64,000 nt of DNA from Nematostella vectensis. Taxonomy: Eukaryota > Cnidaria > Anthozoa > Actiniaria > Edwardsiidae. The stretch covers positions 15,270,139 to 15,334,138 of the forward strand of contig NC_064039.1 of assembly GCF_932526225.1 (NCBI RefSeq), given 5' to 3'. Position 1 is the stretch's first letter. The number at the start of each line of letters is the position of its first letter. Position numbers and translations under genes: made by a program. A model generated the notes under the pieces. That model made no database searches. It was not told where the DNA came from and worked only from the letters and a program-made list of their open reading frames with translations. Positions 1-11,284 of this stretch are shown in pieces.

Positions 1-12
1 TTTAACTTGCAG

Positions 13-648
13 GTGAACCATATAAACCCCGTCACTACCATTGATGTATCCGACAAGAAACCTGTTCATACGTTGGAGTACAATATCCACAGGTCAGACA
101 AGATGTGATGTATCATATTACGGGGTTTGATGTTTGGTTAAACTAATAAGTCTATGAATAAAGGTTTCTTAGTTAATCTGAAACGAAATCAGATGATCCG
201 TTCTTGAGATTAAAAGTGTATAAAATAGGGATTTTTTAGAGAGCAAAATCATCAAAAGAAAATCTAGACATCTCTATGCAAGTTACGGTTCGTTCATGAC
301 AAATATTTTCTTTTTTTAATAAAATAACAACACCTATGCCGACCTTAACACTTTAATCTTAACGTTTTTATCATGTCAGGCAAATCTAGGGTTTAAACAA
401 GAAGAAGCATGTCGACAATATTTAGTTTATTTCCCTAGTAGTCTAGGTATTTCAATGCTTAATTATGATAAAAAATGTTTCCCTCGGTTTATATAAATTC
501 AAGTTTTTATTCTCCTAGGCGCCAGCTGGTTGCAACAGGGGACAGTGAAGGCGTCATCAAAATTTGGCGTCTGAGTGATGAGCTCACTACACAGGGCCCC
601 CGTGAAACAGAGATTCTCACAGACATAGCAGAGACGCAGGGGGATTAA
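13..648 (+). CDS. DYNC2I2: Dynein-2 intermediate chain (WDR34-like), C-terminal exons, partial
   Basis: Two exons are visible: 13-92 (after acceptor ttgcag, donor gt at 93) and 519-648 (after tctcctag, stop TAA at 646-648). Phases agree: the first ends with AG and the second supplies the third base. The second exon encodes a WD40-type strand with LVATGDSEGVIKIWRLS followed by a tail containing TQGPRETEIL. As I recall it, that tail matches the end of metazoan WDR34, an intermediate chain of the dynein-2 motor that drives retrograde intraflagellar transport in cilia. The rest of the gene lies upstream of the window. The intron (93-518) is AT-rich with no other signal. Naming rests on remembered similarity of the last 40 residues; another dynein intermediate-chain WD protein is the alternative. 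Confidence 0.75.
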
Positions 649-997
649 GGTCAACACAGTTAGACAGGGCAACACCAATTTATGTGAAAGGAGGCAAGTT
701 TTCGAGAGCTGATGGCTATAATGACCCATGGGCACGGCCATCAATTGCTCACGGAGGAGGTTGCACACACAAAGTGTGGGGGGTGGGGGGAGTCGCATAC
801 TTCAAATCAACCGTTTAAGGACTCTGTAGTAGTCCTCTTATGTTATGGCCTGGTGGGATTTATAAAAGCTGTTACATCTTTGACACCATGTAATTTTGAC
901 AACTTTATTACGGACAAACACAATTTCATTACACTACAATTATTGATGGTTACAATCTTACTCTTTACTCGTACTTTAAAGGCATTTTCTAGACAGT

Positions 998-1003
998 AAT
1001 AAA
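998..1003 (+). other. Poly(A) signal AATAAA of the WDR34-like gene
   Basis: A canonical AATAAA lies 350 bp after the stop codon at 648, on the same strand. This would give a 3' UTR of about 370 nt. Confidence 0.5.
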
Positions 1004-1520
1004 GTATAAATATTATCCTAAAGGACTTGAGTGATGAGTGGGATGGAAGGAAAGGGACAATCAAGAATAGGGAGAATTTGTTATGGTAGCGGGTGATAGG
1101 GTCAGAGGGGGTAGAGCAAAACCAAATCAAACATTCCTCGACTTGTACACCTAAAATGTTTCTATTTATAGTAAAATAATGTTATATCAAGCTGTGTGCG
1201 CTCTAAAATACGAGAATTTTCATTACAGCGAAGTTATAATTTATGCAGATGCGCTAGATTATGGATAGCGCATAATTTAATTTTGCACCGAAAACGTGAG
1301 TGGACAGCAAATCACTAATTTATCGAACTCTTAACACAATTTTCTTGCTACCTGTACAAAAATAGTTTTATTCCAAACGACTGAGGCTAAGGGATAAGCA
1401 TTTTTTAACAGGAGACTTGTAATTTGTGAATGCTAGCGTGGTGGTATTCTGATTATAATTGCAAATTCGAGCCCGGGGATGGGAGGAGCTTTACCTTTTA
1501 TAGCGGAACTTCGTGTTTAC
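1004..1520. other. Intergenic, nothing recognised
   Basis: AT-rich DNA after the WDR34-like gene. I see no exon-like open stretch bounded by splice signals and no repeat. Confidence 0.5.
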
Positions 1521-1712
1521 AGCCAAATTCGTTGTTGCGCGACCTCGGCGAATCCAAAATCCTTGTCTCGTTTTGGAATAGCGCGTAGTCAGACACAAGC
1601 TTTGGGGGCGGTTTGTCTGGTTTTGATTGTTTGGTTTGATTGACTACGCGCTATAACCAAACGAAGAAAGGAATTTTCGATTCTGGGAGGTCGCGCAACA
1701 ACGAATTTGGCT
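1521..1712. repeat. Foldback element, 26-bp inverted ends
   Basis: Bases 1521-1546 (agccaaattcgttgttgc...) are the exact reverse complement of 1687-1712. An inner pair around 1573-1595 and 1638-1665, sharing gactacgcgctat, also folds back imperfectly. The unit is therefore a 192-bp long hairpin, typical of a MITE. No open frame and no clear target duplication were found. Confidence 0.7.
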
Positions 1713-1713
1713 A

Positions 1714-1775
1714 TAAAATTTGTTGAAATCTCAGGCTGGACGTTCTTATCAAAAAGGTTCTTTAAAAAAGTGTGT
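1714..1775 (+). repeat. Dispersed repeat with GAAATCTCAGGCTGGACGTT core
   Basis: This segment starts ataaaatttgttgaaatctc and contains caggctggacgtt. Diverged relatives occur at 10921-10991 (reverse) and 20412-20480 (forward), plus a shorter one near 11130-11175 (reverse). It abuts the foldback at 1521-1712, so it may be part of a larger element. Confidence 0.5.
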
Positions 1776-1936
1776 ACTGTATACTTTTGGTAACCTGTTT
1801 TACTGAATATAACGATTCCTTGAGCGACAATAAATCTACAGAATCTCTGGGGGAAGTCATTCAGTTGCTTTCATTCATTTTTGTTTTAAAGTCCCTTGAG
1901 TCGACTTGCGTGACGCACGATTTTGCAGGTTTTTAA

Positions 1937-2256
1937 CACATTGACCCCTCAACCGGCCTTCACCGGCCTTAAGAAGTACCCACAACCCAAAAAATATCAC
2001 AAATGCAAAATAAACACAACAAGATGAAGATACTCAGGCATCAGTCTAAGGGATAAACGGTCTTGATATGCATCCAACCAAGGTGATAGCAACTACTTTT
2101 TAGCCAAATAACAGCTCAGGCTCTTTGACAAATTTCAAATCGAACAAGGAAAAAAAACCGCAGAATCACCCCTCTCAACAAAACGCTCAAAATACCACAC
2201 AAGAGAGAGATCAGCTTAAGACACAAATAGACACCTTTATTCTGATCCTCTAGGTC
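1937..2256 (+). mobile_element. piggyBac-like end fragment (relative of 8181-9097)
   Basis: The segment begins with TTAA (1933-1936) then CACATTGACCCCTC. It matches, in reverse complement, the right end of the element at 8181-9097 over about 320 bp: shared blocks include caagatgaagatactcag, catcagtctaagg and ctttattctgatcctctagg. No matching second terminus was seen downstream, so this copy looks truncated. Confidence 0.5.
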
Positions 2257-2605
2257 CATTCTTGACTATTTCATTGCATTGTCAAATAGTAACTATTGTT
2301 ATGTACTAATAGTTAAAGCGGCAATCGCGTCAGTTTACTTCCTATCCTTTACGTAACAATCCCCGATAACGGTGGAAAGATTTTGGAAGCTTCTTTGAAT
2401 AAGTGACTGATAATTTTGAGTCGTTGGCTAATAGATTGCCGCTTAAAGTCAACGTGCTACAATTTTTATAACACAGTCCAAAAGAACACAAATATCCACA
2501 GGTAGGCCGATCCTTCAATGACTTATTACTGATAGCTTTCTTTCAATTGATGCTGTAGTTTGACACAAAATTCGAGTAAGCCTAAGACGAACACTGCAAT
2601 GTATC

Positions 2606-2898
2606 ATGGGAATATCGATATAGGGAGCCTTTTTTGACGTCACTTCCTGCTTGCGACTCGCGAGAGCACAGATCTTCATTCGGTTTTTGTTTTATGTGTG
2701 GGAGAAGAAAGAGAACGTAATATATTTGGGGATTAAACCATAACCTTAATTCGAAATTTACTAACTTCGTGAAATGGTAATTGTATGGGTGAACTTATCA
2801 ATAAGCGGTGTAATAATGATTGTGACCTTAACAGTGACCTTAATGATTGTGTGATTTATTGTTCGTGACGCTGTGCACTCCCTATATTGATCCCATTT
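2606..2898. repeat. Possible foldback element with imperfect ends
   Basis: The left end (atgggaatatcgatataggg) and right end (ccctatattgatcccat) are imperfect inverted repeats about 290 bp apart. The interior has no open frame. A weak call based on roughly 18 matching bases. Confidence 0.3.
2855..2860 (-). other. Poly(A) signal of the Glass-like gene
   Basis: AATAAA on the minus strand, 161 bp past the stop codon at 3021-3023. Confidence 0.4.
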
Positions 2899-3020
2899 CA
2901 AAAGCATACATTTAAACACATCTAATCCAGGCGTAATGTTAGGTGATTCGTTACCCGTAGTCTTAGCCTTTGTCGGTATCGTTAGTTCATTCCCTTGAGG
3001 AGACTCGCTTGGCAGCGGAA

Positions 3021-4007
3021 CTATTTACGCTTCCTGTAAATGCGCATGTGCCGGCTGAGGTTCCCGGATTGAGAGAAGCTCATGCCGCAAATCCGGCATT
3101 GATAAGGCTTCTCACCAGTGTGAGTCCGCAGGCGCTTGGTCAGCGTGGAGCTGTCAGAGAATCCGCGCGCGCATACCTTGCATTTGTATGGGCGCTCTCC
3201 GCTATGAATACGCATGTGCGTAGTGACAGATGAAGATTGCGCAAACCTGTCAAGCAAAAATCAAGCCAATGTTACCTTGCCTATTTTTGTCCTCAGGACT
3301 TGAAATATTAATAAACTTCCACTGAATTCAATCCCCTTATTACTGCAATTTAGAGGAATCTGAAAACTTTTACCAACGATTGCCAACTCCTAAACACGCT
3401 TTTTTTTCGAATAAGTCAATCCTCAAATAATAAATGGAATTACATCCAAGGTTGGCGAATGTCTAAGGGGGTATGTGTATTTTGTCGGGCGGGGGAGGTC
3501 TACATTGGTGATTGACATACCGTTATTAATAGATCAGACTGCATTATTCTTTATTCGATTAACGGAGGGGTCTTACCTGCGATGACAGATGTGGCACTTG
3601 AATGGCTTTTCCTTGGAATGCACCCTGAGATGCGCCTTGAGATTGGCATCCTGGGAGAAAGACTTCTGGCACGTTGGGCACCTGAATGGTTTCTTCCCCG
3701 TGTGGACCCGCAGATGCGCCTTGAGCGTGGACGGACGGGAGTAGATCTTGTGGCACACGTGGCATGTTATGCTGTAATCCTTTAAAAGAATGATTGATAT
3801 GTTCACGCATTAAGGATCACAATTGAGATTTAGCATCACAGTTAAGGTCATGGCCCATTTATGGTTATGCCTCGTTTGTATAATGTCATGGTTATCATAA
3901 TCCGGATTATTCTGTGGCAGAATTGAAGACTTGCTTACCGGTTCTTCAAGGTGATCTTCCATACGGCCATCGTGATTGTTCTGAACCGCTACGTTGTTAC
4001 GGTAACT
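3021..4007 (-). CDS. gl: Glass-like C2H2 zinc-finger transcription factor, C-terminal exons
   Basis: Three minus-strand exons join in phase: 4007-3939 (acidic linker ending EDHLEEP), 3779-3577 and 3246-3021. They encode five C2H2 fingers: finger 1 starts [14 protein letters not shown], finger 2 [14 protein letters not shown], finger 3 spans the last intron and contains [11 protein letters not shown], finger 4 contains FSDSSTLTK and finger 5 [11 protein letters not shown]. This order of helix sequences is the signature I recall for Drosophila Glass, a DNA-binding regulator of photoreceptor differentiation. Two zinc ligands are gone: the first His of finger 4 is Arg (CGC) and the last His of finger 5 is Tyr (TAC), each one transition away from CAC. 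The stop is TAG at 3021-3023. Upstream exons were not identified. The gene may still be used with three intact fingers, or it may be decaying. Confidence 0.72.
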
Positions 4008-5064
4008 CTAGAAGCAAAAATTGGATCACACGGCTTAATGTTGTTTCACTCATTCAAAGAAAATGTCCGTCGAAATAAACGAACACGAATGGTGGTAGCG
4101 CATAGTCAAGCTGCTCTTTGAAAGCTTTGGCATTGATGAAAGGACGTGAGAGTCACATGACAATATTAAAGATCGTCAAGTGTGGGAATTAGTGTGATGA
4201 AGTGATGTAAGGAGCCGCCCTTTACGTTCTAGTAATACAAAACACATCTTTATTCTAACAAACAGCCACTGAAAGAAAAATCGACTAATGTACAATAATT
4301 GATTATACTCCTGTAAAAAAAGCTCCGTAACAAGCAGTGTTGGAGGATGATGCGGCTGATGTGATGCAGGCATCTGCCACATCTTGAATCTCCTCACCAT
4401 GCATACACTCTTAAAAGTCTTAAGAAGAAATTATATTTTTGTTCTTTTAGATAACTTTGTATGAATGTGACAACCTAAGCGTAAAATCTGTTGATCGGTA
4501 GCCACAGCCTCATTGGTATGATTACTTAGTCTGTCTTTACCATGTCACTACCCTGGAACATAACGACTTCTCCTTGGCACACAGAGCTGCAGATAAGAGC
4601 TACAAAACTGACATCGATCTTTATTAATTTGTACTATTCTTTCTCTAATGTTCTAAAAAGTATAAAAGCAGATGCGGGTATGCCATCATTTTGGTCTGGT
4701 TTAACCGACTGTCATTCTTCACCTGATCCAACGTTTTTGTTAAATGTCTCCCAGAACAATTAGTCACTTGCAATTGCCCCAAATGTAACCATTATATTTT
4801 GAAGGTTACGCTAGTTTAAAAAATAAACACTTTTTGGCATAAAAGTTCCCCAACTACATCATTGATAACAATAAAAGTGATTTAAATTTAGAAAACAGAA
4901 TAAAGGTATCCGATACTTTATAACCGTAAAAATCATAACTTTAAATCTAAAACAACCAAGCTTTAGGTTAATGATAACAAATTCAGATAACAAAGGACTA
5001 TATGGTAAAAACCTGATCTTGTATTCATAATCTCTCGGCGGTAACTTCTATTTCATGTGGCGGA
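4008..5064. other. Upstream of the Glass-like exons, nothing recognised
   Basis: About 1 kb of AT-rich DNA. Earlier exons of the minus-strand zinc-finger gene would be expected here or further right, but I found no convincing exon. Confidence 0.4.
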
Positions 5065-6845
5065 AGGAGGACGTTGTTGCAGTGCATTGAAGGTGAAATA
5101 GGAAGTGGTGAGGACTGACGTTATGGCAGTTCTGAAGAAGGTGAAATAGGAAGTGGCGAGGACTGACGTTATGGCAGTGCTGATGAAGGTGAAAGAGGAA
5201 GTGGCGAGGACTGACGTTATGGCAGTTCTGAAGAAGGTGGAATAGGAAGTGGCGAGGATTGACATTATGGCAGTGCTGATGAAGATGGAAGAGGAAGTGG
5301 CGAGGACTGACGTTATGGCAGTTCTGAAGAAGGTGAAATAGGAAGTGGCGAGGATTGACATGGCAGTGCTGATGAAGATGGAAGAGGAAGTGGCGAGGAC
5401 TGACGTTATGGCAGTTCTGAAGAAGATGGAATAGGAAGTGGCGAGGATTGACGTTATGGCAGTTCTGAAGAAGGTGGAATAGGAAGTGGCGAGGATTGAC
5501 ATGGCAGTGCTGATGAAGATGGAAGAGGACGTAGCGAGGATTGACATTATGGCAGTGCTGATGAAGATGGAATAGGAAGTGGCGAGGACTGACATTATGG
5601 CAGTTCTGAAGAAGGTGGAATAGAAAGTGGCGAGGATTGACGTTATGGCAGTGCTCATGAAGGAGGAAGTGGCGAGGACTGACGTTATGGCAGTGCTGAT
5701 GAAGGTGGAAGAGGAAGTGGCGAGGATTGACGTTATGGCAGTGCTCATGAAGGAGGAAGTGGCGAGGACTGACGTTATGGCAGTGCTGATGAAGGTGGAA
5801 GAGGAAGTGGCGAGGACTGACGTTATGGCAGTGCTGATGAAGGTGGAAGAGGAAGTGGCGAGGATTGACGTTATGGCAGTGCTCATGAAGGAGGAAGTGG
5901 CGAGGACTGACGTTATGGCAGTGCTGATGAAGGTGGAAGAGGAAGTGGCGAGGACTGACATTATGGCAGTTCTGAAGAAGGTGGAATAGAAAGTGGCGAG
6001 GATTGACGTTATGGCAGTGCTCATGAAGGAGGAAGTGGCGAGGACTGACGTTATGGCAGTGCTGATGAAGGTGGAAGAGGAAGTGGCGAGGACTGACGTT
6101 ATGGCAGTGCTGATGAACGTGAAAGGGGAAGTGGCGAGGACTGACGTTATGGCAGTTCTGAAGAAGGTGGAATAGGGAGTGGCGAGGATTGACATGGCAG
6201 TGCTGATGAAGATGGAAGAGGACGTGGCGAGGATTGACGTTATGGCAGTGCTGATGATAATAGAACAGGAAGTTGCGAGGATTGACATTATGGCAGTTCT
6301 GAAGAAGGTGGAATAGAAAGTGGCGAGGATTGACGTTATGGCAGTGCTCATGAAGGAGGAAGTGGCGAGGACTGACGTTATGGCAGTGCTGATCAAGGTG
6401 GAAGAGAAAGTGGCGAGGACTGACGTTATGGCAGTTCTGAAGAAGGTGGAATAGGAAGTGGCGAGGATTGACATTATGGCAGTGCTGATGAAGATGGAAG
6501 AGGAAGTGGCGAAGATTGACGTTATGGCAGTTCTGAAGAAGGTGGAATAGGAAGTGGCGAGGATTGACATTATGGCAGTGCTGATGAAGGTGGAAGAGGA
6601 AGTGGCGAGGATTGACATTATGACAGGGCTGATGAAGAGGGAATGGACGTTATGGCAGTGCTGATGAAGGTGGAAGAGGAAGTGGCAAGTATTAACATTA
6701 TGACAGGGCTGATGAAGAGGGAATGGACGTTATGGCAGTTCTGAAGAAGGTGGAATAGGAAGTGGCAAGTATTTACATTATGACAGGGCTGATGAAGAGG
6801 GAATGGACGTTATGGCAGTGCTGATGAAGGTGGAAGAGGAAATGG
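5065..6845. repeat. Minisatellite, units of about 48 and 39-45 bp
   Basis: About 1.8 kb of tandem units of the form gaagtggcgaggactgacgt + tatggcagtgctgatgaagg + tggaagag. Two main variants (gtgctgatgaagg and gttctgaagaagg) alternate, and shortened units lack 3, 9 or 12 bases. From 6610 a larger composite unit with tgacagggctgatgaagagg appears about three times. Most units are multiples of three, so the minus strand stays open for 521 codons (5053-6618) with a 16-residue repeat rich in Ser, Thr, Ile and Ala. That frame looks like a by-product of the repeat. Confidence 0.9.
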
Positions 6846-6847
6846 AC

Positions 6848-7111
6848 CTAATCTGTTGATGAATGTATCTCTGATATTTTTCATCTGGTATATTCTGGAT
6901 TATACTTCGAACCCAATCGAAATCGCGTTGCTCGCAAATGGTTTCTGAAGGCCATGTAAACACCTTCCAAAATGAGAATTGTGATACTTTGTGGCTGTCA
7001 AGATTGTTCTGTTTATAATGCATTCTATACTTTTATTTTTTTTACCTTATCTCTCTGTATCCAGTTGAGTTCAGCATCAAACTCTGCGCCACTGTTACTT
7101 TGATTCCAGTT
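6848..7111 (-). other. Two exon-like minus-strand segments of unknown gene
   Basis: Bases 7111-7046 form a 22-codon open segment (contains SGAEFDAELNWIQRDK) between an acceptor-like AAAAG and a donor GTAAAA. A second open segment from about 7008 to 6848 contains ICEQRDFDWVRSIIQN and runs into the minisatellite. The two are in compatible phase, but the gap between them is only about 37 nt, shorter than a normal metazoan intron. Composition looks protein-like; I do not recognise the family. They could be debris of a gene or mobile element. Confidence 0.25.
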
Positions 7112-8176
7112 CTTTTCAAACTAATAATGACAAAGGTTAGGTTATGGTCGCCGCTTTAGTTTCCAAAAAGCCTTTTGGTGAATGACCGAGTAAGAATAAT
7201 GATAATGATGATGATTATTATGATTATGATGATTATGGTGCGGTAGTGATGATCAAAATAATGATGCAGTCTCGTGATTGCAAGGACTTTCGATGACAAT
7301 TAATTTGCAACTAAGAAAAAGTGTTTTTTTGCGCTTAACGGCTTGGATTCTGGACAATCTTATAAAAACCTTAACCCTAACCTTGTATTCGGACGAGTAT
7401 TCTGCCTTCTATAGATCTTTCTTTCTATCTGACCATTTTATTTTCTAGCACTATTTAACTTTTATCATATTCATTGGCATGTATGGAAAATGATAATGTT
7501 ATAGTGGTTCTTTAGTGCGAGGAGAATGTTGGCCGCGCTAAACCAGCTTGGGTCAGGCCCCGCGTCTTCCTCCCTAGACAACATGCTTTTTTCACTGAAT
7601 GGTATTTGGTATGATTTACTTTTACATTTTAATTCAACATTTAAAGACGCATTGTGATATTTCGCATTAGAGAATAAAAACGGCAAGGATATCGTAACCA
7701 AAAAAATTTAAACAAGCGATAAGATCTAGACTACTTAACATTGTGTTACGAAGCTAGTTTTAGTTATTTGTAGTCCCTAGCGGAAACATAGAGTTAGCAT
7801 TGAAGTCTCGTCTGCAAAGACGTTTTTGTAGGAAACTCCCCTTCGTCAGCTCTATCATATTTATCAATATTTGTGAAAGGCTCAGCTCAGAGGAATTCCA
7901 ACGATACTCCAAAACATTTTTTCCCAGCTGTTCAGAAGATTCTAATCTAGCACATCCTTAGTAAACAGGATATAATTCCTTAAAACCGTGAGAACAACCC
8001 CGAGCCGAGCCTTATAAAAAGGGCCTGAACGCTCTGTTGTAGATCTCTTCACTTCACTTCAATCGGTACGGCTTCTTTTCAAGTAAAGCAGTGCCATCAA
8101 AGATCCTAGTACTTGGTACCTCTCGTTACAGTTAGATCAAATAAACTTTTAAAAATAATTTTAATTATTTTAAAAA
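7112..8176. other. Intergenic with short GAT/ATT microsatellite
   Basis: A run of gataatgatgatgattattatg-type triplets lies at about 7196-7245. Nothing else is recognised. Confidence 0.4.
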
Positions 8177-8180
8177 TTAA

Positions 8181-9097
8181 CCCATTGACTCCTGGCTTTT
8201 TTGGAGCTGAATAAACAATACACAGACTGAAAACAGATACCTCCCCCCCTATTCTGAGTTTTATACAGCCCGTCAAAGTCAAACACAGCTGCACCTAGTC
8301 AGCGGTATCCAAGCTTTCCAACAGTGCTTTGCGGTCCCCACTTTTAATCCCTCGTCGTTGTGCTGAAGCCAGCACAAGTTGATGGTTGCTTGTATTTTTC
8401 ATCAAAAATACAGCTATGAGCATATTAGGAGAGTGTCTCAGGACATCATGAAGTCTTTTGGGGCATAATTGAGTGCTTTGCTTATGGATATTTGCAAGCA
8501 AAGGTGGATTCATGATGATTTTTTCTTGTTTGGCTTTGCCTGGATGAGAAAATAATTTTCTAATGAATCACCACAGCTCTCCTAAATGCTGTCTTTTCTG
8601 AAACCAAATTGATTCCAAAATTGTTTACACTGCTATTCTGGGTCTGTATGACCTGGAATTGATTTGTTTGGCTTCGGGGTGAAAAGACTTATAAAAAACC
8701 ATCTGACTTTTGGGAGGAGTGTTGACTGGCCCTCCCCTCGTGAATTTTCCCCTGGATCTCCCAGAATGCTTTGCAATACGTAAAGACATTTTCGTGGTTG
8801 TGCAATCCTTCAAGGAATGTACATTGTGCTTTGAGGCCAAGGAAATGTACCTAGAGGATCAGAATAAAGGTATCTATTTGTGTCTTGAGCTGTGTTTGCT
8901 GATCTCTCTCCCTTGTGTGGTATTTTGAGCGTTTTATTGAGAGGGGTGATTCTGCTTTTCTCCCCCATCTGCAAGACCATTTATTCCTTAGACTGATGTC
9001 TGAGTATCTTCATCTTGTTTTTTTTATTTTGCATTTATGAATTTTTTGGGTTGTGGGTTTCCCAAAGCCGGTACAGGCCGGTTGAGGGGTCAATGTG
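8181..9097. mobile_element. Non-autonomous piggyBac-like element flanked by TTAA
   Basis: The left end reads TTAA (8177-8180) then CCCATTGACTCCT; the right end, read on the other strand, is TTAA (9098-9101) then CACATTGACCCCT. Matching short termini flush against TTAA duplications are the hallmark of piggyBac-type transposons. The 917-bp interior has no transposase-length frame, so the copy is non-autonomous. Part of it recurs at 1937-2256. The inverted match is only about 11 of 13 bases, which limits confidence. Confidence 0.5.
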
Positions 9098-9101
9098 TTA
9101 A

Positions 9102-10473
9102 CTAAATAATTAACCTTTTGTCGCTAGGGGCAGTTTCTGGCGTCATTTGCCGTTTGACGTTATAGCTAATGACGTCAGAAGTTGCCCTGATAACAAATGA
9201 TTGTCATGTAGCATGTCATGTAGCTTAGAAACGAATTGTCTTGGCATCCGAAAAGATGAAGGGAAAGCCGATCATTGAAAATTTGCATTACATGTATGCT
9301 TTGATCATTGGACCAGATATTCTGTTTCTCCTTGTATAAAATAGTGAACAGCAATAACAGCAGACATATCACACGAAGACATATCACACGAATTAAATAT
9401 AATCGTAGATACTCTTTTTAATATAAGAAGAAAGTTTTTATTGTTGTCAGTTTTGATAAAAGTTTTTTTAGGGAGAATGATTTTTTCAAAAAAATCGTTA
9501 GAATATCTTTAGCCTATCGGTTAATAAAATAACGTAAATCTCTCTTGGCAATCCCGCTATTACAGGGCCCAGTGACTTCGCTTAGCCTGGCCGTAATAAC
9601 ATCACTTGAATTGTTTCCATATTCGAGTTTCATTACATCAACTATATAAGAACTTGTATGGACAGACTGGAATTGATTCGTGGTAATTCGAATCTCGGGG
9701 CATTTTCTAGCGTTTCCTATAATATTTATTAAATCCCGTCTTTTTCCAGTCATTCAAATTTTTTCATTCAAAATAAAGGCATGCTCCTGAAATACTTAAA
9801 GGATTCAAGAGAAAAAATGCAAATAATACAAAAAACATTCCGATAGAGATTATTTGATCAGTTCCCTTTCAATCATCTGTCCATTTTGCCCATTTTTGTT
9901 TGATAGATTAATCGGCTACATAACATCAATTTCGCCCGATGATTCATCGCTTGGATATAACTTTTATTATTTATAGTGAAATAAGTCATACTTAATATTG
10001 ATCATTTCTTAACTCAATTTCTCTTCCGTTTTCTCTTATGGCCCGTCAAATCCAACGCTTATCCACGAATTCGACATATTTCGCTCTCATCCGCTCCGTG
10101 AACAGTTCGCTTGGCTCTGTGCTTTGTCTTATTTGAGTGGTCCTCTTGCTACGATATTCGGGTAAATAAAGGAGTACCGGATTTTTTAGGGTTCTTACCA
10201 ATATTCTCTGATTGGTTCGCTGGAAACTGGAAGGAAATTGCCGAAACCTTTTCTGACTTGCTCCTACTTAATTGATATTCACATAGACTATTCAAGTTGG
10301 ATGATACATATACAAACGTTGTTACTCAATACCTAGCTTTGAATTAAGTAACGAGTCCTGGTCCTGGTGTACGAATACAGGCAGACGGATTGGATTTTTC
10401 AAAATATATTTTCAGTAACGTCACTATTTCCGGTATATTACAGTGTTTTCGTGACGTGTTTTCGTGGCCCTGG
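9102..10473. other. Intergenic; one small hairpin
   Basis: A 66-bp imperfect hairpin at about 9126-9191 (ggggcagtttctggcgtcat against aatgacgtcagaagttgccc) is the only structure seen. No exon was recognised. Confidence 0.4.
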
Positions 10474-10812
10474 ACGTAAGGGGAGGCCCAGTGACATAAA
10501 AAGTGATACAATTTGAGGCCCAGTGACATAACAGGGGATATAAGGGGAGGCCCAGTGACGTAGCAGGGGATATAAGGGGAGGCCTAGTGACGCGACAGGG
10601 AATATAAGGGGAGGCCCAGTGACGTAGCAGGGGATATAAGGGGAGGCCCAGTGACGTAGCAGGGGATATAAGGGGAGGCCTAGTGACGCGACAGGGAATA
10701 TAAGGGGAGGCCCAGTGACGTAGCAGGGGATATAAGGGGAGGCCTAGTGACGTAGCAGGGGATTTAAGGGGAGGCCCAGTGACGTAGCAGGGGATATAAG
10801 GGGAGGCCCAGG
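10474..10812. repeat. Minisatellite, 32-bp unit, about 10 copies
   Basis: Tandem units aggggaggcccagtgacgta + gcaggggatata, with variants acgcgacagggaatata and acataacaggggat. The minus strand stays open over several units (10424-10897), which I take as a repeat artefact. Confidence 0.9.
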
Positions 10813-11284
10813 GATAAAAAAGGACAAACAGCGTTTTATTCAATTTACAAGAGAAAGAGAATTGCAGACTGGCAGGAAATAGGGCCATTTGAGTCAAAAC
10901 ATTTGTATTGTTTATAAGGCTTATTACACTCCTTTTTATAACCTTTTTTATAAAAACGTCCAGCCTGAGATTTCACCAAATTTTAAGAACATCCTAAGAA
11001 CATGCCGAGGCTTGAATGCTTTGGATCATTTCTCTCCCTAATAATTCATTGGGTGTTATATTGTTATATACAGCGAAATTTGTGAGTGTTGTTAAGAACA
11101 TTTTCATCCTTAAAATGCTACAAAAAAAAAAAAACGATCCAGCCTGAAAATTCGACGTTCCTATAAAAAATGTGTATTCAAAATGAAACTTGATCCTTGA
11201 TCCGAACCCCGCAAAATCGTAGACTACCTTGATATTTGGGTTGTACTATTAGAATGCCTCATTACTCACGCAATTTAGCACAGT
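10813..11284. other. 3' flank of the minus-strand gene, with dispersed repeats
   Basis: Contains reverse copies of the ggctggacgtt dispersed repeat at 10921-10991 and, shorter, near 11130-11175. Otherwise AT-rich without signals. Confidence 0.4.

Noticed and set aside
5053-6618. 521-codon minus-strand open frame
   Set aside because: It is a product of a 48-bp repeat whose period is divisible by three. There is no conserved non-repeat domain and no clear exon structure, and the plus strand is also partly open.
10424-10897. 157-codon minus-strand frame
   Set aside because: Follows the 32-bp minisatellite; the repeated pattern in translation has no recognisable fold and no supporting signals.
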